From positions 124,001-188,000 of the forward strand of contig NZ_BOMH01000002.1 in the NCBI RefSeq assembly GCF_016862095.1: 64,000 nucleotides of DNA. The letters run 5' to 3'. Each line of letters begins with the position of its first letter. The first letter of the stretch is position 1. The notes under the pieces are model-generated. The model saw only the letters and a program-made list of their open reading frames with translations, was not told where the DNA came from and searched no databases. A program made the translations under genes and the position numbers. This document shows, in pieces, positions 48,857 through 57,632 of the stretch. The stretch is from Actinoplanes cyaneus (lineage in GTDB: Bacteria > Actinomycetota > Actinomycetes > Mycobacteriales > Micromonosporaceae).

Positions 48857-49708
48857 TCAATCCTCCTTGCCGGCTCGCAGGAACGGAACGGCTGCCGCCG
48901 CGGCAAGCACCAGCACCACGAGCAACTGAATGCCGTCCTCGCCGAAACCCCCTGGGCCGAGGAGCATCGCGGTGGTCAGCGGCACGAGTACCAGGTTGTT
49001 GCCGGCGTGTGCCAGGCTGGCCGGCCAGATGCTGCGGCTACGGGCCCGCAGCCAGGCCAGAATGATCTCCTGGCACACGATCCACGCCGTCCAGCCGATC
49101 AGGCCGACAGTGAGATGTCCGAACTCGGCGTAGCCCAGCAGTGCGAGGGGGAAGTGCCACACCGCGGCGATCAGCCCGGCGACCAGCGCGGCGCGGCGCG
49201 GACGACCCGGGCAGACGCGGAGCAGCAGATAGCCGGTCCAGCCGAACTCCTCGCCCCAGAAGAGCACGGTGGCGGGCAGGGCGATCAGGCAGAGCAGCAA
49301 CGGCACCGTCCAGACGGGCACGCCGGGAATCAGGTCCGCCACCGGGCGAACCGCCGGATTCCACCGCCGGGTCGCCGCGGCTAGGGCGATCACCGCGGCG
49401 ACGACGGCCAGTGGGCCGAGCCAGGCCACCAGGTAGTACCGCCAGGCGGCGCGTAGCCGCAGACGTGAGCCGGCGTCCGCGAAACCCTCACGGGTGACCC
49501 AGCGCCGGACCACCAGCGCGGCGACTGCCGGCGCGAACCCGGCCGGCAGCTGCACCAGCGGGTTCACCAGCGACCAGCCGAGCACGGCGTGCGCCGTCAC
49601 CTCCCAGCCCCAGGCGGCGCCGAACGCGATCAGCAGGAAGGCCGTCACACCCCGCCTTCGCGAGCGCTCCGCGGAGCTCGCCGCGCGGGCGTCCATCATG
49701 GTGGTCAT
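48857..49708 (-). CDS. CPBP-family intramembrane metalloprotease
   Basis: A 283-residue polytopic protein with about eight membrane helices. The CPBP/Abi motifs are GEEFGWTGYLL (EExxxR equivalent; the Arg is Thr here), AAVWHFPLALLG with a catalytic-type His, and SLAHAGNNLV with the second His. The family includes the CAAX prenyl protease Rce1 and bacteriocin-immunity-like proteins. The role here is unknown. The second motif residue change is tolerated in some members. It is divergent from the two-component kinase. Confidence 0.85.
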   Translation of the reverse strand: MTTMMDARAASSAERSRRRGVTAFLLIAFGAAWGWEVTAHAVLGWSLVNPLVQLPAGFAPAVAALVVRRWVTREGFADAGSRLRLRAAWRYYLVAWLGPLAVVAAVIALAAATRRWNPAVRPVADLIPGVPVWTVPLLLCLIALPATVLFWGEEFGWTGYLLLRVCPGRPRRAALVAGLIAAVWHFPLALLGYAEFGHLTVGLIGWTAWIVCQEIILAWLRARSRSIWPASLAHAGNNLVLVPLTTAMLLGPGGFGEDGIQLLVVLVLAAAAAVPFLRAGKED

Positions 49709-49978
49709 CCGTCCCCCGTTTCGTCAGGTGCCGGGTCGCACGTGTGCGGCCCGTGCGCAGCTCCAGCGGCGTTGCGAGATCACGGTAGGAGCAGGACCGG
49801 TGACGGCGCGGTGTCGCTGGCAGCCGTAAGCGGGGTGGTGCCAGCTACACCTCCAGGAGACGCACCGGCACCACTGTGGCTGGACCCGTCATGCGCTGAA
49901 CTCGGTGTCATGGCGAGGATCTCCACTGTCGGACCGCGGGCCGGCGTGCGACGCTGTGGTGATGCCTGGAGACCGGAG

Positions 49979-51220
49979 ATGACGACTTCCGGTACGGGGA
50001 CCATCCGGCGTGCGGGGCAGGCAACGGCGTACCTGCTGCGTGGTGGTGTCACCGGTGTCACCGCGGTCGGCGCGCTGCTGCTCCTGGTGGTGGCCGCTGC
50101 CCTGTGTCCCGTGCTGATCGGGGTGCCGCTGCTGGCGCGCGCCGTACGGGGCGGCCGGTCGCTGGCCGCCGGGGAACGGCGCCGGGCGGGGCTGCTGCTG
50201 GGAGAGGTGGTGCCGCGGCATGACCTCGAGTCGTCCGGGTCGTCGTTCGCACAGTTGCGTACGCTGACCCGTGACCCCGCGGCGTGGCGGGACCTGGCGT
50301 GGCTGGTGCTGCACGCCGTGACCGCCGCCCCGCTGGCCGTGTGCTGGCTGGCTCTGTGGGTGTGCGCGGTTCTTGCGCCCTTCGTCACGATGCTGTGGTG
50401 GGCGCCGAGCGGTGCGCCGATCGACTTCTTCGTCCCGATCGACAGCTGGAGCCGGGCGTCGGCCGTGCCCCTTCCCGTCGCCGCAGGCTCGGCGGCACTG
50501 CTGATCGTGGCCGGACCGGTGGTGGCATCGGCGCAGGCCCGGGTGTGCCGGGCGCTGCTGGCCCCGTCGGCCCGCGACCGCCTCACCGCGCGGGTCGAGC
50601 AGCTGTCGAGCACACGTGCGGCCGCCCTCGATGCCCACGCGCTGGAGCTGCGCCGCATCGAGCGGGATCTGCACGACGGCATCCAGGCTCACCTGGTCGC
50701 TGTGGCGATCAAACTGGGCCTCGCGCAGCGGCAGCGTCGCGCCGACCCGGACGCCGCCGACAACCTCGTCGAGGGGGCCCACGCGGGCGTCGAGCACGCC
50801 CTGACCACGCTCCGCGAGGTGGTCCGCACCATCTATCCACCGATCCTGGCCGACCGGGGACTTGCCGAAGCGGTGCGGACCCTCGCCGCCGAGTCACCCG
50901 TGCCGGTCCGAGCGTCGATCGGCGCGCTGGCAAGGCCACCTGCCGCGGTGGAGAGCGCCGCGTACTTCGTGGTGGCGGAGGCGCTGACCAACGTCGTCAA
51001 GCACAGCGGCGCCACCGAGATCACGCTGAGCCTCGATCAGGGCGGCGACCGCCTGGTGGTGGAGGTCAGCGACAACGGCTGCGGCGGGGCCGACCCGTCA
51101 GCCGGTACGGGCCTGGCCGGGATGACGGACCGGGCCGCCGCCCTCGACGGGAGGATGACCTTGCGGAGCCCAGCCGGAGGACCGACGACGGTACGGGTGG
51201 AGCTGCCGTGCGTGTCGTGA
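49979..51220 (+). CDS. NarL-type sensor histidine kinase
   Basis: A 413-residue kinase starting at ATG 49979. It has paired N-terminal membrane helices (ATAYLLRGGVTGVTAVGALLLLVVAAALCPVLIGVPLL) and a second membrane pair around 120-150 and 175-200. The HisKA_3 region is RRIERDLHDGIQAHLVAVAIKLGLAQ (phospho-His), and the ATPase domain has EALTNVVKHSGA (N box) and VSDNGCGGA (G1). Its end overlaps the response regulator start by 13 bases, so the pair is co-translated. The signal is unknown. Confidence 0.92.
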   Translation: MTTSGTGTIRRAGQATAYLLRGGVTGVTAVGALLLLVVAAALCPVLIGVPLLARAVRGGRSLAAGERRRAGLLLGEVVPRHDLESSGSSFAQLRTLTRDPAAWRDLAWLVLHAVTAAPLAVCWLALWVCAVLAPFVTMLWWAPSGAPIDFFVPIDSWSRASAVPLPVAAGSAALLIVAGPVVASAQARVCRALLAPSARDRLTARVEQLSSTRAAALDAHALELRRIERDLHDGIQAHLVAVAIKLGLAQRQRRADPDAADNLVEGAHAGVEHALTTLREVVRTIYPPILADRGLAEAVRTLAAESPVPVRASIGALARPPAAVESAAYFVVAEALTNVVKHSGATEITLSLDQGGDRLVVEVSDNGCGGADPSAGTGLAGMTDRAAALDGRMTLRSPAGGPTTVRVELPCVS

Positions 51221-51849
51221 TCGCCGAGGACAACGTGCTGTTGCAGGAGGGGCTGGGGCTCCTGCTGGCCACCGCCGGCTTCGAGGTGGTGGCCGCCGTC
51301 GATCGGGTGGACGAGTTCCTCGCCGCGGTGGACCACCACCGGCCGGACATCGCCCTGGTCGACATCCGGCTGCCTCCCACCTTCGCCGACGAGGGCCTGC
51401 GTGCCGTGCGCGCCGCTCGCCGGACCCACCCGGACCTGCCGGTGCTGGTGCTCTCCCAGTACGTGGAGCGCGCGTATGCCGCCGAGCTGCTCGGGGACGG
51501 TCGAGGCGGCATCGGCTACCTGCTCAAGGACCGGGTGTCGCGCGTCGACGACTTCCTCGACGCGATGCGGCGGGTCGCCGCGGGTGGCACCGCCGTCGAC
51601 CCGCTGGTCATCTCCCGGCTGGTCGCGGACCACCGGTCGAGCCGGCTGGACGAGCTGAGCCCCCGGGAGCGCGAAGTGCTGGCTCTCATGGCCGAGGGAC
51701 ACACCAACAGCACGATCGCGACCCGGCTGTACGTCACCGAACGCGCCGTACACAAACATGTCAGCAACATCTTCGCCAAGCTGGACCTGCCTCCCGACGA
51801 CGGCAGTCACCGGCGGGTCAGCGCGGTGCTCGCCTACCTCGGGCGATGA
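51208..51849 (+). CDS. NarL/LuxR-type response regulator
   Basis: A 213-residue regulator starting at GTG 51208 (VRVVIAEDNVLLQEGLGLLL). The receiver domain has ALVDIRLP with the phospho-acceptor Asp and the Lys in YLLKDRV. The LuxR helix-turn-helix reads LSPREREVLALMAEGHTNSTIATRLYVTERAVHKHVSNIF. It forms a cognate pair with the kinase. Targets are unknown, though the AbfB-like membrane protein 115 bases downstream is a candidate. Confidence 0.95.
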   Translation: MRVVIAEDNVLLQEGLGLLLATAGFEVVAAVDRVDEFLAAVDHHRPDIALVDIRLPPTFADEGLRAVRAARRTHPDLPVLVLSQYVERAYAAELLGDGRGGIGYLLKDRVSRVDDFLDAMRRVAAGGTAVDPLVISRLVADHRSSRLDELSPREREVLALMAEGHTNSTIATRLYVTERAVHKHVSNIFAKLDLPPDDGSHRRVSAVLAYLGR

Positions 51850-51964
51850 TTCCCGGCCTCGGCTCCCTTCGGGCGCCCCACCGTCCTGCCCACACTCCGC
51901 CAGGGGTCCCGCTCGCGGCGGACCCGTACAGTGGTCGGTCGCGCAGGCAGCAGGAGGAACAGCA

Positions 51965-52603
51965 ATGACCATTTACGGCCAAGGCGGCGTCGACGTCCGG
52001 GACCGCCGCCGTCTGCACCCGGGCGTCCTGACCCTGGTGGCCGCGGCGGTGGTGATCGTCGTGGCCGCCGGCGCGTACGTCGTCATGCGCTCCCCCGCCA
52101 CGCCGTCCGCCTCGTCGCCCGTGGCGGCCACCTCCGCCGCCCCGGCCGTGTCGCCGGGGGTGTCGTCCCCTGCCGCGGCGCCCAGCCGGACCGCGCCGTC
52201 CGGGCTGGCCACCGGGTCGTGGCTGGTCTCACCGGCCGGCGACAAGGAGTCCTACCTCGCCGTCCGGGGTGAGTACGCCACCTTCTCCGTGGTGGCCGAA
52301 CCGCTGACGGTGGTGAAGGGACTGGCCGACGACTCGTGCTTCACCTTCCGCGACGGCGACGGCAAGTACCTGCGGCACTTCGACTACCGCCTGCGCTTCG
52401 ACGCGAAGGACGACTCCGAGCTGTTCCGCAAGGACGCCACGTTCTGCGCCGAGGACGACCAGCCGGCCGGCTCGTTCCGGGTCCGCTCGATCAACTACCC
52501 GGATTACTTCCTGCACCGGCGCGACGGCGCCCTCTACATCGACAAGCCCTCCGGCGACTCCTTCGAAGCCGAGAGCACCTTCACCCTCCGAACCCCCTCC
52601 TAA
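51965..52603 (+). CDS. Membrane-anchored AbfB (CBM42-like) domain protein
   Basis: A 212-residue protein starting at ATG 51965 after AGGAGG. It has a short cytosolic tail, one membrane helix (GVLTLVAAAVVIVVAAGAYVVM), a Ser/Ala/Pro-rich linker, and a beta-trefoil-like AbfB module (SWLVSPAGDKESYLAVRGEYATF, FTFRDGDGKYLRHFDYRLRFD, SFRVRSINYPDYFLHRRDG). AbfB modules bind arabinofuranosyl groups, suggesting wall or plant polysaccharide contact. No catalytic domain is present. Its stop overlaps the convergent WGR gene by 4 bases. Confidence 0.85.
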   Translation: MTIYGQGGVDVRDRRRLHPGVLTLVAAAVVIVVAAGAYVVMRSPATPSASSPVAATSAAPAVSPGVSSPAAAPSRTAPSGLATGSWLVSPAGDKESYLAVRGEYATFSVVAEPLTVVKGLADDSCFTFRDGDGKYLRHFDYRLRFDAKDDSELFRKDATFCAEDDQPAGSFRVRSINYPDYFLHRRDGALYIDKPSGDSFEAESTFTLRTPS

Positions 52604-54021
52604 AGGAGGCGGCGGACGTCGCCGTAGGCACGGTAGAAGCCGCCTCGGGCGGCCTCGCGGACGCCGGTCACCACGAAGCGGCTGCCGGCCTCGCGGATGC
52701 CCTTCGGGAACTGGACCTGCCAGTCCTGGTGATACCCGGCGGAGAGCACCCTGATCCGCAGCCGGCCGCCCACGTCGACGCACTCCACCAGCACACCGCC
52801 GGCCGCGTCGTGGACGACCTCGACCGTCGTCGACGGCACGACCGCCTGGATGCGCGGCGGCGCCTTCACGTCGACGGCCTGCGGGACCGTGCCGCCCACC
52901 GCCGCGTGGATGGCCGCCTCGCTCGCGTCGATGCAGGCCAGCGAGCCGTCGGTGGTGACGATGTAGAGGCGCTCGTCCCGATACTGCATCGAGTAGGCCG
53001 AGCCGCACCCGGTGGACAGCTTCCACAGCCGGGTGCCGTCGGTGTCGAAGCAGTAGATCGACGACGCGCTGTCACCGGCGAACACATACCGCCCGTCCTC
53101 CGCGGTGGCGCACGAGTAGACCGCGGCGTCGCACCGGTACACCTGGCGCTCGCGCCCGTCCTTGCCCAGCTCGACGACCTGGCGGGTGGACGTGCCCGCG
53201 TAGACCGTGTCACGCTCCTGCCAGCCGAACAGCACCGGCCCGGTCTTCGTGTGCCACCTCTCCCGGCCGGTGCGCCAGTCGTAGCTCGTCACCCCGCCGG
53301 AGTGGCCGTGGTGCACGGCGGTCGCGTCGCACCGGACCATCCACGCCGAGCGGCCGCGCCCGGGCCGCTGCCACAGGAACTCGTCCTCGTGGTCGATCGC
53401 CGAGATCCCGCCGTTCGCGTCGGAGACGCCGAGCACGCCGTCGTGAATGTCCAGCCAGTAGATGTCGATCTCGGGCGCGATCCGGTACGCCAGGCGCGGC
53501 ACCTTGCCGGACAGGTCGTAGACGTTGCCGTCGTCGCAGCCCGCGTAGATCCAGCCGTCGTCGGCGACGATGCACTTCACCCCGTCGGGCAGCCGGAACT
53601 GCTGCCGCACGGTCGCGTCGTGCCCGAGCGTGGTGATCAGGCCGCTCTCGTTGCCGACCATGCACACGTCGTCGTCGACGAAGATGCCGAACGCGGGGCT
53701 GCCCGACGCATAGCGCCACAGGATCGGCGCGCGCGTCGCCGTCGAGCGGGTGCTGACGATCTGACGGCGCGACACCGAACGTTTCTGCCGGCCGCCGGGC
53801 ACCGCCGTCGCGTACCCCTTGCGGACCTTCTCCCCGATCTTCTTCGACGCCTCGGCCCGCGCCTTCTCCGGCGTGGTGAACGACGACCTCTTGACCTGAC
53901 CCTGATCGCCGATCCGTCCATAGCGGATGGTCACGTCAGTGCCGTCGACGGTCACCTCGTAGAACTTGTGCGCGCTCCCGCTGTCTTCGGAGAGTTCGAG
54001 GTACGTCGTGTCGGCAGGCAT
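52600..54021 (-). CDS. WGR-domain fused to a beta-propeller-like sensor
   Basis: A 473-residue protein starting at ATG 54021. The N-terminal WGR domain (YLELSEDSGSAHKFYEVTVDGTDVTIRYGRIGDQGQVKRSSF) is the poly(ADP-ribose)polymerase/MolR-type nucleic-acid or DNA-end binding module. A propeller of PQQ-like repeats follows (CMVGNESGLITTL, WIYAGCDDGNVYDLSG, YVFAGDSASSIYCFDTDG, LYIVTTDGSLACID). The fusion is seen in some actinobacteria and its function is not established. It may be a DNA- or signal-responsive platform. It is cytoplasmic; no signal peptide is seen. Confidence 0.85.
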   Translation of the reverse strand: MPADTTYLELSEDSGSAHKFYEVTVDGTDVTIRYGRIGDQGQVKRSSFTTPEKARAEASKKIGEKVRKGYATAVPGGRQKRSVSRRQIVSTRSTATRAPILWRYASGSPAFGIFVDDDVCMVGNESGLITTLGHDATVRQQFRLPDGVKCIVADDGWIYAGCDDGNVYDLSGKVPRLAYRIAPEIDIYWLDIHDGVLGVSDANGGISAIDHEDEFLWQRPGRGRSAWMVRCDATAVHHGHSGGVTSYDWRTGRERWHTKTGPVLFGWQERDTVYAGTSTRQVVELGKDGRERQVYRCDAAVYSCATAEDGRYVFAGDSASSIYCFDTDGTRLWKLSTGCGSAYSMQYRDERLYIVTTDGSLACIDASEAAIHAAVGGTVPQAVDVKAPPRIQAVVPSTTVEVVHDAAGGVLVECVDVGGRLRIRVLSAGYHQDWQVQFPKGIREAGSRFVVTGVREAARGGFYRAYGDVRRLL

Positions 54022-54091
54022 CACAGCCACCCTTCGCCTTCGATCGGTCGCAAGAAGTGCCGGAACCGTAACGACAGGGTCTGACAAAAAC

Positions 54092-54712
54092 TCAGGACGG
54101 TGGCCTGATCAGGGCGGACCGTTCCTCGGCCAGGGCGGCGAGCCGGACGAGATCGGCGACCCCGACAGCCGGATCGGTGCCGGCCGTCCAGATCACCGAG
54201 CGCGCGGTCAGGTAGACGATCTCGGTGCGCCCGTCCCGGCCGCGCTCCAGCGTGACCGGGTCACCGTCGAGCACGGTCAGCGTCGAGAAGCCACAATCCT
54301 GAGCGGCCTGCGCAAAGGAATCGGCGAAACTGCTCTGCGCCGCGTAGAAGACGATCTGCTCCCGTACGGCCGGGCCGACCGCGACCGAGAGCCATCCGCG
54401 CCCGCCCAGCGCGTACAGGTTCCGCTCGGTCGCCCACGGAAAGGTCCCGCAGCGGTCGGGCTGCTCGGCCACCCCGCCACCGCAGGAGTCGGCGGTGAGC
54501 AGCGTGTACCGCACGCTCGCCCGGTCACCGGCGGCCGGCACGTCAGCGGGCACCAGCGTCGCACCCTCCGGAACGGACGCCGCCACCCCGCACGACCCGG
54601 CCGGCGCGGGAGCCGTCGTCGCCACCTCGGGCGCGGGCTGCGGGCCGGTGCAGGCGGCGAGGAGCAGAACGGCGCCCGCCGCCACGGCCACCCCGTTGCC
54701 TGACATCGACAT
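54092..54712 (-). CDS. Lipoprotein of unknown function
   Basis: A 206-residue lipoprotein with the lipobox LLLAAC after a Gly/Ala-rich leader (start ATG 54712; ATG 54733 also possible). The mature part has four Cys (SCGVAA, DSCGGG, RCGTFPW, DCGFSTL) that could form two disulfides, and no recognised domain. It may be an envelope protein, but no function can be assigned. Confidence 0.65.
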   Translation of the reverse strand: MSMSGNGVAVAAGAVLLLAACTGPQPAPEVATTAPAPAGSCGVAASVPEGATLVPADVPAAGDRASVRYTLLTADSCGGGVAEQPDRCGTFPWATERNLYALGGRGWLSVAVGPAVREQIVFYAAQSSFADSFAQAAQDCGFSTLTVLDGDPVTLERGRDGRTEIVYLTARSVIWTAGTDPAVGVADLVRLAALAEERSALIRPPS

Positions 54713-54859
54713 CCCTGATCGCCGGATTCGCACTGAACGCCCCGAGCGTATCGACAGACATAACCGTTGTTCGAGGCATGTCCGGAAGTCGATTCCCGCG
54801 CCCTGCTCCTCATCGCTGCCCGACTGTCGTCGCGGTCGGGAGCCGTGGCCTGCGCACGG

Positions 54860-55726
54860 TCACGCCAGCAGGTCGCGGATCCGGGCGATCGACCGCTGGA
54901 AGTATCGGTGGGACGGGGGCCGGGTGAGGAAGTCCGCCAGGGCGTACAGGTCGATCGCCCGGCTGATCTCCCGCCAGCCCGGAGGCAGAGAGCCTCCCCC
55001 GCGCCGGAAGCCGTCGACGAACGCCTCGGCGAAGCCGGGCGGGCGCGGGTCGCGCAGCATGTTGGCGACGTCGGTCAGCGGCGGCCCGCTGAAGGCGAAC
55101 TCCCAATCCAGAACAGCAACGACCTCATCGCGTACGACCAGCAGGTTCTTCGGGTTGAAGTCGCTGTGCACGAGCTGCCGTGAGCCGTGCACCGACGCCA
55201 GCAGCGGGGTCATCCGGGTGGCGTGGTCCAGCAACGCCCGCTGTTCGGCCTCGGTGAGGTGGCCGTGCGCGTTGCCCTCGGCGAGGCAGCGGGCGACCCA
55301 CTGGTCGAGGCCGGCGGCCGGCTCGGTGCCGTCGGGTTCCAGGGTCGCGCCGGTGAAGAAGCCGGGCGCCTCGAAGGTCACCGTGCCGATCCGGGCCAGC
55401 GTCTCCCCCACCGCCCGGCCGAGCGCCACGACGTCGGCCGGTCCGCTCAGGACCTCGCTCAGCATCCGGCCCGGCACGAAGCGGGTCAGCAGCACCCCCT
55501 CGCCGATCGCGACCACCTCGGGCACCGGCACGACCCCGGCGAGGCGGCGGGCCAGCGCGGCCTCGACCGGGCCGAGGTCGGCGCCACGGAAGCGCCGCAG
55601 CACGTAGGAGTGCCCGTCGTCCATGGTCAGCCGCAGGTTGTGGTTGCTGTAACCGCCGGTCAGCTCGTGCGCCTCGACGACGCGCCGACCGGGCAATGCC
55701 TGCTGCTCGACCCAGTCCCGGTTCAT
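54860..55726 (-). CDS. APH-fold phosphotransferase (first of two)
   Basis: A 288-residue kinase-like protein. The glycine-rich start GGYSNHNLRL, the LVHSDFNPKNLLV motif (catalytic HxDxxxxN) and VAVLDWEFAFSGPP (DWE in place of DFG) are diagnostic of aminoglycoside phosphotransferase-family enzymes. Such proteins phosphorylate antibiotics, sugars, homoserine or methylthioribose. The substrate is unknown. It is divergent from the small gene at 55802; a second APH-type gene lies 500 bases away. Confidence 0.88.
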   Translation of the reverse strand: MNRDWVEQQALPGRRVVEAHELTGGYSNHNLRLTMDDGHSYVLRRFRGADLGPVEAALARRLAGVVPVPEVVAIGEGVLLTRFVPGRMLSEVLSGPADVVALGRAVGETLARIGTVTFEAPGFFTGATLEPDGTEPAAGLDQWVARCLAEGNAHGHLTEAEQRALLDHATRMTPLLASVHGSRQLVHSDFNPKNLLVVRDEVVAVLDWEFAFSGPPLTDVANMLRDPRPPGFAEAFVDGFRRGGGSLPPGWREISRAIDLYALADFLTRPPSHRYFQRSIARIRDLLA

Positions 55727-55801
55727 GGATCATCACTATCACCCGATACGGCGGTGGGGTGGACCACCGGCTGTGGCAGGATCGATGAAGGGGTGAGATC
55801 T

Positions 55802-56218
55802 GTGCGGACTCGGCTACGGCACCTGCGGCACGGCTCCCGGGTCTTCACCTGGCGGGCCGAGATCCATCATGTCCGCGGTGACCGGGACTGGCACCGCTGC
55901 ATCCGGGTGCGGGTCTGGGGCACCGGCAAGGCCGGGCAGGCGTTGCAGGCGGATCTGCTGTCGCTGTTCGTGGGCCCGTGGGGCTGCGCGGCCGACGGTT
56001 CCTACCCGACGCCGGCCGACGTGCGGGCGCTGATCCTGTTCGCGCTGCGCAGCGGCTGGGATCCGAGCCGGCGCGGCGGCACGTTTGCGCTGTCCGAGAT
56101 GCAGCACGCCGACGCGTTCGTCCTGCCGGACTTCGTGCTGACCGATCGTCTGCGGACACCGCACGGCGCGGACCCGACCGATCGAGTGCTCGCCTTCCAC
56201 GCCCGCGAGCAGGGCTGA
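55802..56218 (+). CDS. Small protein of unknown function between two APH-fold kinases
   Basis: A 138-residue Arg- and Trp-rich protein (start GTG 55802, or 55793 in the same frame) that I do not recognise. The text FVGPWGCAADGSYPTPADVRALILFALRSGWDPSRRGGTFALSE looks like a compact fold rather than coding noise. It is located between divergent and downstream kinase genes. It ends 7 bases before the next start, which supports a shared transcript with the second APH gene. Confidence 0.6.
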   Translation: MRTRLRHLRHGSRVFTWRAEIHHVRGDRDWHRCIRVRVWGTGKAGQALQADLLSLFVGPWGCAADGSYPTPADVRALILFALRSGWDPSRRGGTFALSEMQHADAFVLPDFVLTDRLRTPHGADPTDRVLAFHAREQG

Positions 56219-56225
56219 GCCGGCG

Positions 56226-57239
56226 GTGGCGCTGTCCCGGGTGCCGCCGCTGGCACCGCAGGTGCAGGAGGCGGTCGCGGGCGAGTTCCGGCTGGGGCGG
56301 GTGGTCTCCTGTCAGCCGGTGCAGACCGGGGTGATGAACCTGAACTGGCAGTTCACCACCGATCGCGGCATGTTCGCCGTCAAGCGGCTGACCGACCGGC
56401 CGCCGGAGGCCGTGCGCGCCGGTCAGAGTCTGCTGCCACGGCTGGCCGAGCGTGGCTTCCCGGTGGCGTCACCCCATCTGACCAGCACCGGCGACACGAT
56501 TCTCACGATCGGCGATTTCTCGTACGCGGTGAACGACTGGATCCTCGGCGCCCACCCCACCGGTTCGGAGCTGGCTCCCGGCGCCTGCACCGAGCTGGGT
56601 GATCTGGTCGGCCGGTTGCATCTCGCCCTGGCCGAGCTGTGCCCGCCCGCGCCGCGGCGGCTTCCCGACACGCCCGCGACGGTTGCCCACGCCCGCGCGG
56701 AGCTGGAACGGTTCGCGCGCCTGTCCGACGGGTCCGACGGGTTCGGCCGTGACGGGATCGCCCGCCGGCTGGAGCTGCTGGACACGATCGGGGATCAGCG
56801 GCCACCGACCGCGGAGGTCAGCCCGTGCGGCTGGACCCACGGCGACCTGAACCCGCTCAACCTGCTGTTCCGCAACGGTCAGGTCGTCGGCCTGCTCGAC
56901 TGGGACCGGCTGGGCGTCCGGCCGTACGGGCTGGAGGTCGTCCGCACCGCCACCATCCTGTTCGGCACGGACCTGGGCCGGGTCGCCGCGTTCGTCGAGG
57001 GTTACCGGGGCCGCGTCCCGATCGAGCTCGGCGACGCCGCCGACCGGCGCTGGTGGACCCTGGCGACCGAGACGTGGCAGCTCGAGCGTCACTTCGCCGG
57101 TGACCCGTCGTGCGACCACCTGTTCGCCACGCGCGGCGACTTCCTCTACTGGTGGACCGACCACCGGCGGGAGGTCAGCGCGGCGATGAGCCCGGGTTTC
57201 CGCTCGACCGGGTCGAAGTCCTCCGGGGTCGCGTCGTAA
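56226..57239 (+). CDS. APH-fold phosphotransferase (second of two)
   Basis: A 337-residue kinase-like protein with GVMNLNWQFTTDRG at the N-terminus, CGWTHGDLNPLNLLF (catalytic HGDxxxxN) and VVGLLDWDRLG (DWD). It is similar in fold to the gene at 54860 but not a close copy. The last 94 bases overlap the convergent small gene. The substrate is unknown; homoserine kinase type II-like and choline/ethanolamine kinase-like activities are other options. Confidence 0.85.
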   Translation: MALSRVPPLAPQVQEAVAGEFRLGRVVSCQPVQTGVMNLNWQFTTDRGMFAVKRLTDRPPEAVRAGQSLLPRLAERGFPVASPHLTSTGDTILTIGDFSYAVNDWILGAHPTGSELAPGACTELGDLVGRLHLALAELCPPAPRRLPDTPATVAHARAELERFARLSDGSDGFGRDGIARRLELLDTIGDQRPPTAEVSPCGWTHGDLNPLNLLFRNGQVVGLLDWDRLGVRPYGLEVVRTATILFGTDLGRVAAFVEGYRGRVPIELGDAADRRWWTLATETWQLERHFAGDPSCDHLFATRGDFLYWWTDHRREVSAAMSPGFRSTGSKSSGVAS

Positions 57240-57559
57240 CGGTCCTCGAACGCCGCCGGGATCATGATGCCCTCCGGGTCCATGTCCCGCAGCGCCATGT
57301 CGAGGCGCCGCTCGTCCCACTCGGAGCCGGCCGCGGCCGGGAGGTCCCGGATGAGGTTCGCCAGTCCGTTGAGCCCGAAGTACTCGCAGGCCTCGTCCGC
57401 CGCCCGCAGGTCCTCCGGCTCGAAACCGACCGCGGCCGCCGCCACGCCCCCGTTCAGCATCGTGCCGTGGACCAGCAGCAGCGCGCTCAGGTGCCGGTCG
57501 CCGGGGCCGCCGCCCTGGTGGGCGCAGGCCCGTTTCCACACCGCGTCGATCACGTTCAT
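57146..57559 (-). CDS. Small DMP19/DUF4375-like protein (tentative)
   Basis: A 137-residue acidic protein (LRAADEACEYFGLNGLANLIRDLPAAAG, then ALRDMDPEGIMIPAAFEDRYDAT) that resembles the alternating-helix DUF4375 proteins. It shares 94 bases of sequence with the convergent kinase gene, which is unusual. One of the two ends may therefore be mis-set, but both keep codon bias. No partner is clear. Confidence 0.5.
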   Translation of the reverse strand: MNVIDAVWKRACAHQGGGPGDRHLSALLLVHGTMLNGGVAAAAVGFEPEDLRAADEACEYFGLNGLANLIRDLPAAAGSEWDERRLDMALRDMDPEGIMIPAAFEDRYDATPEDFDPVERKPGLIAALTSRRWSVHQ

Positions 57560-57581
57560 GCCACTGATGATGGCGGGCCGG

Positions 57582-57602
57582 GAATCCGGTTGACCCGGAT
57601 TC
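57582..57602 (-). terminator. Short GC hairpin downstream of the DUF3800-like gene
   Basis: GAATCCGG (57582-57589) and CCGGATTC (57595-57602) pair perfectly over eight bases with a five-base loop. It follows the DUF3800-like stop (57633) on the minus strand. A terminator is plausible; there is no T-tract. Confidence 0.5.
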
Positions 57603-57632
57603 GGCCGTTTCGGTAGACCCGTCCCATGGCCC

